A stretch of 64,000 nt of DNA from Paramesorhizobium endophyticum (GTDB lineage: Bacteria > Pseudomonadota > Alphaproteobacteria > Rhizobiales > Rhizobiaceae): NCBI RefSeq assembly GCF_014640615.1, contig NZ_BMHH01000017.1:41685-105684 (forward strand), given 5' to 3'. Positions 1 through 9,041 of the stretch are shown here, piece after piece. Under the pieces are notes generated by a model, which made no database searches, was not told the origin of the DNA, and saw nothing but the letters and a program-made list of their open reading frames with translations. Made by a program: the position numbers and the translations under genes. Each line of letters opens with the position of its first letter. Within the stretch, counting starts at the first letter, position 1.

Positions 1-1
1 C

Positions 2-658
2 GGCGCGTCGCTGACGCTTGACAAGGTGGAAGAGACAAAGACGCCGTCCTTCCTTGATCGTCGTGAAATGGGCATCGTCAATATCGGTGAGACAGGAACA
101 GTCAATGCATGCGGCGAGACCTACAGGTTGAACCGCGGCGATGTTCTTTATCTCGGGGCCGGCTCAGGTGCTGTGACATTTGCAGGCGCTGGCCGCTTCT
201 ATATCACGTCCTGCCCCGCACATCGCGCCCTTCCGGCGAAACTCATCACAATAGCCAACAGCAAAGAGATGAAGCTCGGGGCTGTCGAAACATCGAACAA
301 GCGCACCATCAACCAGTTCATCCATCCGCTCGTTTTGGAAAGCTGCCAGCTGGTGTTGGGCTACACTACTCTTGAAGACGGCTCGGTGTGGAATACCATT
401 CCTTCGCACATCCACGACCGCCGGATGGAAGCCTATCTCTATTTCGGCATGGACGAGAAGTCCCGTGTTCTGCATTTGATGGGCGAGCCACAGGAGACGC
501 GCCATCTCTTCATTTCCAATGAAGAAGGCGTGATTTCGGCCCCATGGTCGATCCATTCCGGTGCCGGGATCGGCTCCTACACCTTCATCTGGGCTATGGC
601 TGGCGACAACGTCGATTATACTGACATGGACTTCATCCAGCCAGGGGATTTGAAATGA
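2..658 (+). CDS. kduI: 5-dehydro-4-deoxy-D-glucuronate isomerase KduI, 5' end outside window
   Basis: KduI converts 5-keto-4-deoxyuronate, the product of unsaturated uronate breakdown, into 2,5-diketo-3-deoxygluconate in the cytoplasm. The reading frame is open from base 2, so the gene begins before the window; about 60 of the usual 278 residues are missing. The visible part matches the family closely: FLDRREMGIVNIG near the start, the cupin metal ligands in HIHDRRMEAYLYF, then QETRHLF, WSIHSGAG and YTFIWAMAGDN at the end. A GTG at 26 is in frame, but homology continues upstream of it, so it is not the true start. The stop overlaps kduD by ATGA, as expected for translational coupling of consecutive steps. 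Confidence 0.95.
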   Translation, partial: GASLTLDKVEETKTPSFLDRREMGIVNIGETGTVNACGETYRLNRGDVLYLGAGSGAVTFAGAGRFYITSCPAHRALPAKLITIANSKEMKLGAVETSNKRTINQFIHPLVLESCQLVLGYTTLEDGSVWNTIPSHIHDRRMEAYLYFGMDEKSRVLHLMGEPQETRHLFISNEEGVISAPWSIHSGAGIGSYTFIWAMAGDNVDYTDMDFIQPGDLK

Positions 659-1398
659 CCAATCCCTTTTCGCTCGCCGGACGTAAAGCACTGGTGACGG
701 GCGCAAATACCGGGTTGGGGCAAGCGATTGCGGTTGCCCTTGCTGCTGCTGGCGCTGAGGTTGTTTGCGCAGCACGTCGCGCACCTGACGAGACCATAGA
801 ACTGATTTCGAAGCAGGGGGGCAAAAGCAGCGCCCTGCTTATCGATTTCAAGAATCCGCATGCCGCAAGAGACGTATTTTCCGGCACAGGTTTCGATATC
901 CTTGTCAACAATGCAGGCATTATCCGCCGCGCCGATTCAGTCGAGTTCAATGAACTCGACTGGGATGAGGTGATGAATGTCAACCTCAAGGCCCTGTTCT
1001 TCACCACGCAGGCTTTCGCCAAGGAATTGCTCGGACGACAGCAACCCGGAAAAGTCGTAAATATCGCGTCGCTCCTGTCTTTCCAGGGTGGCATCCGTGT
1101 GCCGTCCTACACTGCGGCAAAGCACGGCGTTGCGGGTCTCACCAAGCTTCTTGCGAATGAGTGGGCGGCAAAGGGCATCAACGTCAACGCGATTGCGCCC
1201 GGCTATATCGAGACCAACAACACGAAAGCATTGCGGGCGGACGAGAACCGCAACAAGGCTATTCTAGAGAGAATCCCCGCCAATCGCTGGGGAAGGCCAG
1301 AAGATATTGCCGGGGCGGCCGTCTTCCTTGCGTCGTCCGCGGCAGATTATGTGCATGGTGGGATTCTGAATGTCGATGGCGGCTGGCTCGCCCGATAG
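655..1398 (+). CDS. kduD: 2-deoxy-D-gluconate 3-dehydrogenase KduD
   Basis: This short-chain dehydrogenase of 247 residues reduces 2,5-diketo-3-deoxygluconate to 2-keto-3-deoxygluconate with NAD(P)H, the step after KduI. The cofactor motif TGANTGLG lies near residue 16, NNAG near 85, the catalytic serine in the NIASLLSF segment and the YTAAK pair near 150. The C-terminus FLASSAADYVHGGILNVDGG is typical of the family. Length and start agree with KduD, and the ATG overlaps the kduI stop. It is the last plus-strand gene of the uronate operon; decayed genes on the other strand follow. Confidence 0.94.
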   Translation: MTNPFSLAGRKALVTGANTGLGQAIAVALAAAGAEVVCAARRAPDETIELISKQGGKSSALLIDFKNPHAARDVFSGTGFDILVNNAGIIRRADSVEFNELDWDEVMNVNLKALFFTTQAFAKELLGRQQPGKVVNIASLLSFQGGIRVPSYTAAKHGVAGLTKLLANEWAAKGINVNAIAPGYIETNNTKALRADENRNKAILERIPANRWGRPEDIAGAAVFLASSAADYVHGGILNVDGGWLAR

Positions 1399-1430
1399 TA
1401 GATATCGGTTAATGAGGTGGAGGATTGATG

Positions 1431-1699
1431 GGGACTGCGCGGTCCGGAGGTGATGGAACCCGCGCCGCAGAGCGCACCAATCGTATCGTGGCTCATTCCT
1501 TGCCGAAGATCTTGCTGAGCTCACCACGCGTGACCGGCTGGAAATATCCCACCGCTATCAGCACCATCACCCTGAACTCGGAGAGCGCCGCGGCGGCCGA
1601 GCGGGTCGGCGCAGTGGATGCCAGTGAGAGCGGCGGTGCAGAATTAGTCCACGGTAGCGGCGGGATGGTCCCGCTTCGGGCGGAGTAAAAATCGGCCAC
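1431..1699 (-). pseudogene. Remnant of a ScpB-like (DUF387) protein
   Basis: Reading the minus strand, 1588-1496 encodes LSEFRVMVLIAVGYFQPVTR followed by GELSKIFGKE and a stop. This matches the winged-helix core of the ScpB paralog common in rhizobial replicons. The homology continues in another frame from 1496 as MSHDTIGALCGAGSITSGPR, the next ScpB segment, so a frameshift separates the two pieces. The rest of the roughly 200-residue protein is not recognisable. ScpB proteins assist SMC in chromosome segregation; this copy cannot be functional. The identification rests on remembered family sequence and needs a database comparison. Confidence 0.6.
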
Positions 1700-1872
1700 C
1701 TATTTCCCTTCTGCAACGACGGCAGGAGGGTTGGGGACGCGATGCGGTGCATTCCGAGGACTACAGGTCGGTTATAGCGCCCTTGCCCGCCATTCAAATG
1801 AACGAAATATTGCGGTTGATAACATATGTTCAAATGCACCCGTCGCCAGGCCACTGAAAGAATTGAGGCCGA

Positions 1873-2566
1873 TCAGATTATCAGCCCGCCAGTTCTCCCC
1901 GCATCACCCTTCACAATGGCGGGTACGTGTCGGCTTTTGGTTGCTGCGAGAAGAAGTACGGGAGGACGCCGAAGGGTTTCTTCCAGTCCGGGCCGTTCGT
2001 TTAGGAACTCCGGCAAAGGTCTCGGCTCTCCGAGACGGTCGAGCCGAAAGCCTGCCGCGATCAGCGTGTTGACATAAGTCTCGACGGTGCGGTGAAATTT
2101 CACAACCCCATCGACAAACCATGAGGTGCTGCGCTCCCCTTCCTCTTGATACCGGTCGAGAGGCCAGTGAAGGGCCGTTCCATCCACATCCAATGTCCAG
2201 CTGACAGGATTAGCGGTGCACACCGGATGCTCAACGGAAAAGATGAACCGCCCTGCCGGTGCAAGGGCTTTGAACACACGCTCCACCACTGCCGCGTAGT
2301 CTTCGACATAATGCAGCGCCATTGATGAAACCACCAGCTCGAAGCTTTTGTGCACCTCGACCCCGAGCATAACGCGCGAAATCCCCGAAGCCGCAACCGA
2401 GATCCAGGATGTGCAGTCCAGCCAAATCCGGGAGCAGCGCATGAAGTGCGGGAACTTCAAGTGCACCGTTCAGGCCGGTATCGTTCTGACGCAGATCCTT
2501 GTATCCCTCAAAAAACGCGGGCTCGTCATAGACGTTCTGAGGTGTGCGTTTACCCAAGATGCTCAT
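1873..2566 (-). pseudogene. Class I SAM-dependent methyltransferase, frameshifted with internal deletion
   Basis: The first half, from ATG at 2566, contains NVYDEPAFFEGYKDLRQND and the SAM-binding motif I, HILDLGCGFGDFARYARGRG. The second half lies in a different frame and holds FELVVSSMALHYVEDYAAVV, GRFIFSVEHPV and the C-terminal PLPEFLNERPG region. At the junction (about 2360-2385) motif I runs almost directly into KSFELVVSS. Homologs have about 40 residues there, carrying the adenosine-binding acidic residue. A deletion that also shifts the frame explains this. Intact relatives have about 240-250 residues. With motif II lost, no active enzyme is expected. Confidence 0.8.
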
Positions 2567-2673
2567 ATGAAAATCGACAGCTCCCTTTTAAATACGTTTC
2601 GCAAAAGCTCGCAGAGCATCCGACGGCAGCGAGATTAAACTCGATGATGGCGAGCGTTTTGCCGTTCGCCAGC

Positions 2674-3198
2674 TTACGCCGGGAATGTCTGTACCTTCAG
2701 AAGATCTGCGTAAGCGTTTTCAATCAGGTCCGCTTGCTTGATGCCGAGTTCATCCATCAGATTCTGCGCTTCGACCACACCGTCGTCTGGGTTTTCGCCT
2801 TCCTTGAGCATAACTTCCAATTCGACAAAGTCGCCGAGATTCTCGACGGCATCAACGTGAACACGGGTTCGACCAATCAGGTAGCGTTTTCGAATTTTTT
2901 GCACGGTTATATCTTCACCGCAAGCGGCAGACAGAACGGCGCGGAGGGCAGACGGCTGATTTGTCACGCTGACCATGTAGATGGAAGTTTTGGGTCCAGC
3001 CTGATCTGTCCGGTCGTAGAAAATGAGTTCGCCGTGAGCCGGCGAAAGAATGCGGAGCTTCAAACGCCCGACAGCCGCTCTAAAAAACACGTCGGTCTGC
3101 GCAATTATCTCCGGTGGTTGAGAAGATAACGACTGCGCTTTTTCCAACAATTCGTCCAGATCGCGAGCGAACGCCTTGATCTCGACATTTCTGGCTAT
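2674..3198 (-). CDS. CYTH domain protein (class IV adenylate cyclase-like / triphosphatase fold), start codon apparently ATA
   Basis: The protein has the tunnel-fold CYTH pattern: an N-terminal RNVEIKAFARDLDELLEKA carrying the ExExK-like motif, then RLKLRILSP, GELIFYDR, KIRKRYLIGRTRVHVDAVEN and LGDFVELEVML. CYTH enzymes bind triphosphates; some make cAMP (CyaB) and others are triphosphatases. Homology reaches codon 3198-3196, which is ATA and sits seven bases after AGGGAG, where relatives have ATG. The nearest standard start in frame is TTG at 3150, which would cut off the EIK motif. The gene is either inactivated by ATG-to-ATA change or uses a very rare start. The body (174 codons) is otherwise intact, although its neighbours on both sides are pseudogenes. 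Confidence 0.75.
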   Translation of the reverse strand: MARNVEIKAFARDLDELLEKAQSLSSQPPEIIAQTDVFFRAAVGRLKLRILSPAHGELIFYDRTDQAGPKTSIYMVSVTNQPSALRAVLSAACGEDITVQKIRKRYLIGRTRVHVDAVENLGDFVELEVMLKEGENPDDGVVEAQNLMDELGIKQADLIENAYADLLKVQTFPA

Positions 3199-3325
3199 TG
3201 CGGTCTCCCTGATCCGAAATCACAACCTGTCACGTTGCAGCAGGCCCTGCAAAAGCATAATCGAGCCGCTCAGTCCCATTGCACCGCTATAAGCGGCTTC
3301 ACAAGGCCGGTCCATCCCGTTAGGC

Positions 3326-4020
3326 TCAACCGGAAAACCTGTCCGTCGCCCTGATGAGCTGATCCAGGATGCCGGGTTCGGTGGTAGCATGCCCTGCCCC
3401 CTCGACAAGGCAGAATTGCGCATCCGGCCATGCCTTGTGCAGAAGATAGGCATTCTTGACCGGGCAAGGCATATCGTAGCGACCATGGAAAATGACGCCC
3501 GGGATGCCCGCAAGTCGATGCGCATCGCGGAGCAACTGCCCGTCCTCCATCCAGCAATCATGGAAGAAATAGTGGTTCTCCAGCCGGGCGAAGGCGAGTG
3601 CGAAATGGCCGTCGGCATATGCTTCGGAGAATGATGGATTGGGAAGCAGCGTGATGGTCTCCCCTTCCCAAAGCGTCCAGGCCTTGGCCGCCTCGATCCG
3701 AATCTGATCGTCTTCCGAAGTGAGGCGCTTGCGATAAGCCGCGATCATATCGCTGCGCTCATCCTCGGGGATGGGGGCTAGAAACTTCTCCCATCTCGGG
3801 GAAGAATTCCGAGACTCCGAACTGATAATACCAGTCCAGCTCGGCCTAAGCCGCCGATAGTCGGGCGAGATGCCGCCGCCTGGGCCGCCATGCAAAAATA
3901 CCGCGGGCTTGCCGCCGCGCCGCCCCACTCTTTCGTAGTAGATGCTCTGTGCCCATCCCCAACATCGAGCGTGCCGCTGTCGTATGGCTCGATATCGGGG
4001 TACATGCTGCGCAGTGTCAA
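3326..4020 (-). pseudogene. pip: Proline iminopeptidase (alpha/beta hydrolase), broken
   Basis: The start MTLRSMYPDIEPYDSGTLDV is intact. A frameshift follows DGHR near 3945, and the sequence continues in another frame with IYYERVGRRGGKPAVFLHGG and GPGGGISPDYRRL, the oxyanion-hole region. About 85 residues are then missing, including the expected GGSWGS nucleophile elbow. Homology resumes with ELDWYYQFGVSEFFPE, shifts frame again, and ends with WEKFLAPIPEDER, FHGRYDMPCPVKNAYLLHKA and a C-terminal GAGHA that supplies the catalytic His. Intact enzymes have about 315-320 residues and release N-terminal proline from peptides. Loss of the nucleophile makes this copy inactive. Confidence 0.85.
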
Positions 4021-4129
4021 TTCGGCGGCTCCCGTATGGTATCCTCGGATTCGAGTTAATCCGTAATTTATGAGAAGAGCAACATTCGCTCGCTATAAAG
4101 GCATCCGCTCGAACAAATCAGGAAAAATC

Positions 4130-4336
4130 ATGGAAACCGTGGAAATCAATAACCGAAGCGATTTTGCCTTGTGGGCGATCCAGCGCGCGCAGGAGATCAT
4201 GACGGCAGAAGGTGCCGCTTTCGCAATGGCGGCGCGCGACATGAATGAGGAAATGCTGGCTGAGACCGCAGCCGCGCTCGGCAAGGCGATCAGTGGGGCC
4301 ATGCTGGAAGTTTTCGACGGTTTGATCGGTGCATAA
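4130..4336 (+). CDS. Small protein of unknown function, 68 residues
   Basis: I do not recognise the family. The ATG at 4130 is preceded by a plausible CAGGAAA ribosome-binding site. An in-frame ATG further upstream (4070) has none, so the shorter form is preferred. The product looks helical and acidic, with alanine-rich stretches such as IMTAEGAAFAMAARDMNEEM and no cysteines, signal peptide or membrane segment. It stands alone on the plus strand between decayed genes and could be a genuine small gene of the accessory region or a fragment. Confidence 0.45.
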   Translation: METVEINNRSDFALWAIQRAQEIMTAEGAAFAMAARDMNEEMLAETAAALGKAISGAMLEVFDGLIGA

Positions 4337-4927
4337 ACCTCAGGGTAGTAAAGAACCGGAAGAAGGCGCCGTGCCACGCCGCGACTGGGAAGGGTGAAAA
4401 TTTTGCCTTGCCTTCTGCTTGATTGGCGAACCGACTGGGATGCGCAATAGTCACGGGCCACGAGGGGAAGACAATCCTCCGGGGCTGCTGTCATGGACAG
4501 GACGGGCATTCACACTGGCGCCTGAGGCGCTTCTCAATGCACTTCATCTTGGCACCGCCTTCCTGCAGCGGTTACAGATGCGGCAGGATGAGCTCGCATC
4601 AAGTGGTGCGCAGGATTCCGCCGATGTCATTTCCTATACTACGATCCACGCGGGTATCATGGCGTGGCGGTGCAGTCTGAACATCGTGCTCGGATTCTAC
4701 GAGATCGATTTCGAAATTCGCTAGATTGCCACGGACGCCGCTCGGGCGATCTTGTCGAATCTCCTGGATGACTGGTTTAACTTCCTCTGTGCGCCAGCCC
4801 ATCGCAAACTCGAAGCGTCGGATGCAGTTCGTTCAGGTCGCCCAGCGTGGTTTCAATAGCATTGGCATATTGGCCGGGAAGAATTGTTGGATTAGGCTTG
4901 AGGTTTGTCCTGACGCTCTAACCTAAA
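4337..4927 (+). other. 591-bp region without a convincing gene
   Basis: Open frames on both strands are short and overlap. Reading minus, 4899-4800 gives a protein-like NPTILPGQYANAIETTLGDL and then, in another frame, MGWRTEEVKPVIQEIRQDRP. This resembles an eroded gene, but I cannot name it. No clear promoter or terminator is visible. The stretch fits the general decay seen between 1.4 and 5.3 kb. Confidence 0.35.
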
Positions 4928-5245
4928 ATGAAAGATATCATAATGGATCATGCAACGCGTGCTGCCTTCGAGCGGCTCCTTAAAATAGCTCTTAGCGATA
5001 TGGGGCAGTCGGGACGGGTGGCGGCATTTGTTCTTGCCTGGTGGAATGCCGATACCCTCGGAGGGTTCAATATCGCGGATTTGTCACGCGTGGACAGTAG
5101 CATCGCAGCAGATATGATTCATGTTTTATCGTGGCTCGCAGCACAAACGGGAATCGAATATCCTACAGCCTATCGAAGCGAAATTGAGGAAATCATCCGT
5201 AAATGGCGACCAGAGATATGGGCTCAAACCACCGAGGTAGCTTGA
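4928..5245 (+). CDS. DUF7673 family protein
   Basis: The product of 105 residues (103 or fewer if a later ATG such as 4943 is used) carries the pattern I associate with DUF7673: AFERLLKIALSDMGQSGRVA, FVLAWWNADTLGGFNIADL and a C-terminal EIEEIIRKWRPEIW. Proteins of this kind are small, cytoplasmic and of unknown function, and occur often in integrative elements and accessory regions of proteobacteria. The frame has ordinary codon use and no disruption, unlike most neighbours. It is followed by a stem-loop shared with the convergent ribokinase gene. The family name is from memory and should be checked. Confidence 0.65.
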   Translation: MKDIIMDHATRAAFERLLKIALSDMGQSGRVAAFVLAWWNADTLGGFNIADLSRVDSSIAADMIHVLSWLAAQTGIEYPTAYRSEIEEIIRKWRPEIWAQTTEVA

Positions 5246-5301
5246 ATTCGAACCGCCGCTCCCTTGTAAACGACGGTCTCTATCAGTGGACATGCTCGAA
5301 G

Positions 5302-5321
5302 CCTGCCAATCTAGTGGCAGG
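5302..5321. terminator. Stem-loop between convergent genes
   Basis: CCTGCCA and TGGCAGG form a perfect 7-bp stem with a 6-base loop. It lies between the plus-strand DUF7673 gene and the minus-strand ribokinase gene, where a bidirectional terminator is expected. No strong T-run follows on either strand. Confidence 0.4.
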
Positions 5322-5376
5322 AACTGAGGCATGTGGGTCAATGTAGAACGTAATGTCCGACGTGACTTGCTTGACG

Positions 5377-6282
5377 TTAAAGCACCGCGGACAGGGCCCT
5401 TGCCAACGGGGTCTGATTTGTATCGCTTGCAAACGGGATACTGGCCTGGCTACCCCGATGCGAACAGGCGAGAGCAGCGGCCACGGATGCCCTTCGCATG
5501 GCGTCGTTCAAGCTTAGCCCGCGATCCATGCCGGCAGCCAATACTCCGATAAAACAATCGCCCGCAGCAGTCGTATCCACCACGTCCACCTTGATGGCCG
5601 GAATAGGGATATATTCGCCCTCGACATAGGCTTCTGCACCCTCGCCGCCAAGCGTACGCATTATACCCGTACCGGATGCCTTTGAAAGCGTTTCCGCCGT
5701 CGAGGTGCAGTTCAGCCAACCAGCCAGCGCCACCGCTTCGTCTTCATTGACGATGATGAGGCTGCATAAGGACAACAACTCTGCACCCAAGCGACAGGCA
5801 GGCGCCAGGTTGAGGATTGATTTCTTGCCCGCCTGATGGGCACGCCTGATCAGTTGAGCGATTTCTTCAGGATCGTTCTCCATTTGCATGAGCACGATAC
5901 TGGCTGCGAAGAGAAGCGCATCATCAACCTGCATGGATTTCGCAGCGAGATTGGCGCCGGAAGCAACAGCGATCATGTTGCGCCCCTCTGCGTCGATGAA
6001 AATCGAGGCACAACCGGTGGGAACAGGAAGCCGGGCGACGTGACGGATATCCACGCCGCTTTCGACGAGATTCTGCATCGCGGTTGCGGCGAGCTCGTCG
6101 TGGCCAACTGCTCCAACCATCACAACCTCGGCCCCATCTCGTGCAGCGGCAAGAGCCTGATTGGCGCCTTTGCCGCCCGCTTCAACGCGGAAGTTCTTTG
6201 CCAGAAGGGTTTGCCCCGGCTCCGGCATTTCCTGCATGGTGAAAATGAAATCACAGTTGATCGAGCCGAATGTAACGATCAA
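5377..6282 (-). CDS. rbsK: Ribokinase (PfkB family)
   Basis: This 301-residue PfkB sugar kinase probably phosphorylates ribose released by the two nucleoside hydrolases of the same operon. Visible motifs are the substrate-binding VEAGGKGANQALAAARDGAE near residue 33 and the C-terminal signature DTTAAGDCFIG near 235, where the last Asp is the catalytic base. The signature has Ala for the first Gly of the usual GAGD, a variation seen in other PfkB proteins. The start is TTG at 6282, overlapping the stop of the ABC ATPase gene as TTGA, so the two are translationally coupled. It is the last gene of the operon. Other PfkB substrates cannot be excluded. Confidence 0.88.
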   Translation of the reverse strand: MIVTFGSINCDFIFTMQEMPEPGQTLLAKNFRVEAGGKGANQALAAARDGAEVVMVGAVGHDELAATAMQNLVESGVDIRHVARLPVPTGCASIFIDAEGRNMIAVASGANLAAKSMQVDDALLFAASIVLMQMENDPEEIAQLIRRAHQAGKKSILNLAPACRLGAELLSLCSLIIVNEDEAVALAGWLNCTSTAETLSKASGTGIMRTLGGEGAEAYVEGEYIPIPAIKVDVVDTTAAGDCFIGVLAAGMDRGLSLNDAMRRASVAAALACSHRGSQASIPFASDTNQTPLARALSAVL

Positions 6283-8099
6283 TGCGGCTGCTCCTGTTCG
6301 ATCACCTGCACGAAATGCCCATCCGCCACTTCGCGATAATGCCGTTTCGGTGCAATATAATCGGCGGGATGATAGGGACTGCGGATTTCATCATTGGAAA
6401 ACCGACGGATCTGGCGGCGTGAAGGATCGGCAATCGGCACCGCCGCCATCAGCTTTCTGGTATATTCATGCTGCGGGTTTTCGAAGACCGCCCGGCGCGG
6501 CCCGATTTCAACGATTTCGCCAAGATACATCACAGCCACGCGATGGCTGATCCTCTCCACAACGGCCATGTCATGGGAAATGAAGAGATAGCCGAGATCG
6601 TATTTCTCCTGCAGATCGAGCATCAGATTGATGACCTGCGCCTTGATCGAAACGTCTAGTGCAGAAACTGCCTCATCGGCAACGATCAGTTTCGGATTGA
6701 GCGCCAGTGCCCTTGCGATACAGACCCGCTGTTTCTGGCCGCCGGAAAATTCGTGCGGAAAGCGATCCGCCATCGAGGCGGCGAGGCCGACCTGCTCGAG
6801 CAGATCACCGACCCTTTTCTGCGCCTCATGTGGAGTCGCAAGCCTATGCGCGATGATCGGCTCGGCGATTGCCGTGCCAATTCGCATGCGCGGATTGAGG
6901 CTTTCGAACGGATCCTGAAAGATCATCTGCGCTTCGCGGCGAATACCAGCCAATTGCGATTTTCCGGCATGGATCACGTCTTTTCCGTCAATCGTAACCT
7001 CTCCCGAGGTCATTTCGGTCAGGCGAATGATCGATCGGCCCGTCGTCGATTTCCCGCAACCGGATTCGCCGACTAACGACAGGGTTTCGCCAGCTTTAAG
7101 CTCGAAGGAAATATCTTCAACGGCATGAATTCTGCCCACCGTCTTGCGCAGGATTCCCTTACGAACGGGAAAGCGTGTGACGAGATTTTTCACTTTGAGA
7201 GCGGGCTCGGCATCGCGCCTGACGGTGTCCGCCGTCAGCTTCACCGGCTGGACTTCACCGGTCTGCATATCTACGAGCGGGAAACGCAGCGGCCTGTCGA
7301 TCCCGGTCATGGAACCAAGCTGCGGAACAGCGGAGAGCAGCGCACGCGTATAAGGGTGCTTGGCGTCCTTGAAAACCTCCGCTGTAGTGCCTGTCTCCAC
7401 GATGTCGCCGCGGAACATGACCACCGTGCGGTCGGAAATTTCGGCAACGACGCCCATATCATGGGTGATGAAGAGAACGGACATGCCCTCCTCTTCCTGC
7501 AAGGACTTGATGAGTTCGAGAATTTGCGCCTGAATGGTCACATCCAAAGCCGTGGTCGGCTCATCGGCAATCAGCAGCTTGGGATCACAGGCCAGCGCAA
7601 TGGCGATCACCACACGCTGGCGCATGCCGCCTGAAAAATTCATCGGATATTCGCCAAGACGGGCTTTGGCCGATGGAATGCGCACTTTCTCAAGCAGCCT
7701 GACGGCTTCGGCCTCGGCCTGCCGATGGGTCATGCCGCGATGCTGCATAAGCACTTCGGTGATCTGGTCGCCGATCTTCAGAACCGGATTGAGCGAGGTC
7801 ATCGGCTCCTGGAAAATCATGCCGATACGGTTGCCCCGAATCTTCTGCATTTCCTCATGGGAGAGGCTGAGAAGATCGCGGCCCTCAAACTCGATCCTTC
7901 CGCTGGTCCGTGCATTGGCGGAAAGCAGCCGCATAATCGACATGGCCGTCACACTCTTACCGGAACCCGATTCACCGACGACGGCAACGGTTTCCTTTTG
8001 GCCGATGTCGAAGCTGATATCGCGCAAAACATTGCGCCATTCACCGCCAACGCGGAAGGCAGTATTGAGATCGGATATCGATAGAATTGGCTTCGTCAT
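6279..8099 (-). CDS. Peptide-type ABC transporter, fused double ATPase
   Basis: Two complete ATPase domains are fused in 606 residues, the arrangement of GsiA-like proteins that replaces separate DppD and DppF subunits. The N-terminal domain has GESGSGKS near residue 42, signature SGGMRQR and Walker B LLIADEPTTALD. The C-terminal domain has GESGCGKS, SGGQKQR and LIVADEAVSALD. Each is followed by the oligopeptide-transporter C-terminal element (HPYTRALLSAVP and HEYTRKLMAAVP). It powers import through the two permeases encoded just upstream and is separated from the DppC-like gene by only three bases. The substrate is probably a nucleoside-like compound, judging by the operon rather than this protein. 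Confidence 0.93.
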   Translation of the reverse strand: MTKPILSISDLNTAFRVGGEWRNVLRDISFDIGQKETVAVVGESGSGKSVTAMSIMRLLSANARTSGRIEFEGRDLLSLSHEEMQKIRGNRIGMIFQEPMTSLNPVLKIGDQITEVLMQHRGMTHRQAEAEAVRLLEKVRIPSAKARLGEYPMNFSGGMRQRVVIAIALACDPKLLIADEPTTALDVTIQAQILELIKSLQEEEGMSVLFITHDMGVVAEISDRTVVMFRGDIVETGTTAEVFKDAKHPYTRALLSAVPQLGSMTGIDRPLRFPLVDMQTGEVQPVKLTADTVRRDAEPALKVKNLVTRFPVRKGILRKTVGRIHAVEDISFELKAGETLSLVGESGCGKSTTGRSIIRLTEMTSGEVTIDGKDVIHAGKSQLAGIRREAQMIFQDPFESLNPRMRIGTAIAEPIIAHRLATPHEAQKRVGDLLEQVGLAASMADRFPHEFSGGQKQRVCIARALALNPKLIVADEAVSALDVSIKAQVINLMLDLQEKYDLGYLFISHDMAVVERISHRVAVMYLGEIVEIGPRRAVFENPQHEYTRKLMAAVPIADPSRRQIRRFSNDEIRSPYHPADYIAPKRHYREVADGHFVQVIEQEQPH

Positions 8100-8102
8100 G
8101 AC

Positions 8103-9041
8103 TCAGCCCTCCCGCCGTGGATTGAGGATATCGCGCAGGGAATCTCCAATCAGGTTGATCCCGACGATGAGCAGCAAAAGCGTCAGGCCCGGAAAGAAGC
8201 TGATCCAGTAATCGCCGGATAGGAGATAATCGAAACCGTTCGAAATCAGCAGACCGAGTGATGGTTCGGTTACAGGCAGACCGATGCCAAGGAACGAGAG
8301 GGTCGCCTCCAGCATGATCGCATAAGCCACGCGCATGGTGGCGACAACGATCAGCGGCGGAAGACAATTTGGCAAGATGTGCCGGAAAATGATGCTTCGA
8401 TCCGGCAAAGCCATGGAACGAGCCGCATCGACATAAGCGCGTTTGCTCTCGATCAGAGCCGAACCACGAACGGTTCGCGCATAATAGGCCCATTGCGTGA
8501 CGACGAGCGCGATAATGATCTTGTCGATGCCCTGCCCGAAGATCGCCAGGAAAATCAGCGCAATGAGGATTGCGGGAAAGCTGAGCTGGATGTCGACAAT
8601 ACGCATCAGCACGGCATCGACGCGACCGCCCGCATAGGCGCTGACAAGGCCAATGGTGGCGCCAATGACCAGCGCAATGGCTGCGCTGACGAGCCCGACG
8701 AGGATGCTGGTGCGCAATCCATAAAGAATGGCGCTGAAAAGATCGCGGCCCTGATCGTCGGTACCGAGGACATAGACCATTCCGGTCATGCTTTGTGAAC
8801 CCGGAGCAAGACGGCCGTCGAGGATGTCGAGTTGCGCCAGATCGTAAGGGTTCTGCGGTGCGATGAACGGCGCCAGCAAGGCTGCGATCATCATGATGCC
8901 AACGAGGATGATGCCGGTGAGGGCGAGCTTGTCATGCAGCAGCGCAAAGAGCGCCTGCCTCAGGGGCGAGCGGGATTTTTTGGCAATGTCCGTGCCGTTG
9001 CCGGCATGGATGGAACCGGTGGTTTCTGATTTCTGGCTCAT
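8103..9041 (-). CDS. Peptide-type ABC transporter permease (DppC-like)
   Basis: The permease has 312 residues. It has a long polar N-terminus, one membrane segment at about 30-60, then the periplasmic LGTDDQGRDLFSAILYG motif diagnostic of DppC/OppC proteins, and about five more membrane segments. The cytoplasmic coupling loop ARSMALPDRSIIFRHILPN contacts the ATPase. The ATG at 9041 overlaps the DppB-like stop (TGATG); a GTG one codon earlier is also possible. It forms the membrane channel with the neighbouring DppB-like subunit. Confidence 0.93.
   Translation of the reverse strand: MSQKSETTGSIHAGNGTDIAKKSRSPLRQALFALLHDKLALTGIILVGIMMIAALLAPFIAPQNPYDLAQLDILDGRLAPGSQSMTGMVYVLGTDDQGRDLFSAILYGLRTSILVGLVSAAIALVIGATIGLVSAYAGGRVDAVLMRIVDIQLSFPAILIALIFLAIFGQGIDKIIIALVVTQWAYYARTVRGSALIESKRAYVDAARSMALPDRSIIFRHILPNCLPPLIVVATMRVAYAIMLEATLSFLGIGLPVTEPSLGLLISNGFDYLLSGDYWISFFPGLTLLLLIVGINLIGDSLRDILNPRREG

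Noticed and set aside
164..784. Long open frames antisense to kduI/kduD and to most other genes (for example 9192-10154 minus, 13107-14156 plus, 56069-57373 plus)
   Set aside because: They lie fully opposite well-supported genes, have arginine/histidine-rich shadow composition and lack motifs or ribosome-binding sites. High-GC codon bias creates such frames.
1425..1688. Plus-strand frame of 87 codons after kduD as a possible third operon gene
   Set aside because: The minus strand here carries ScpB-like homology in two frames, so the plus frame is its shadow.
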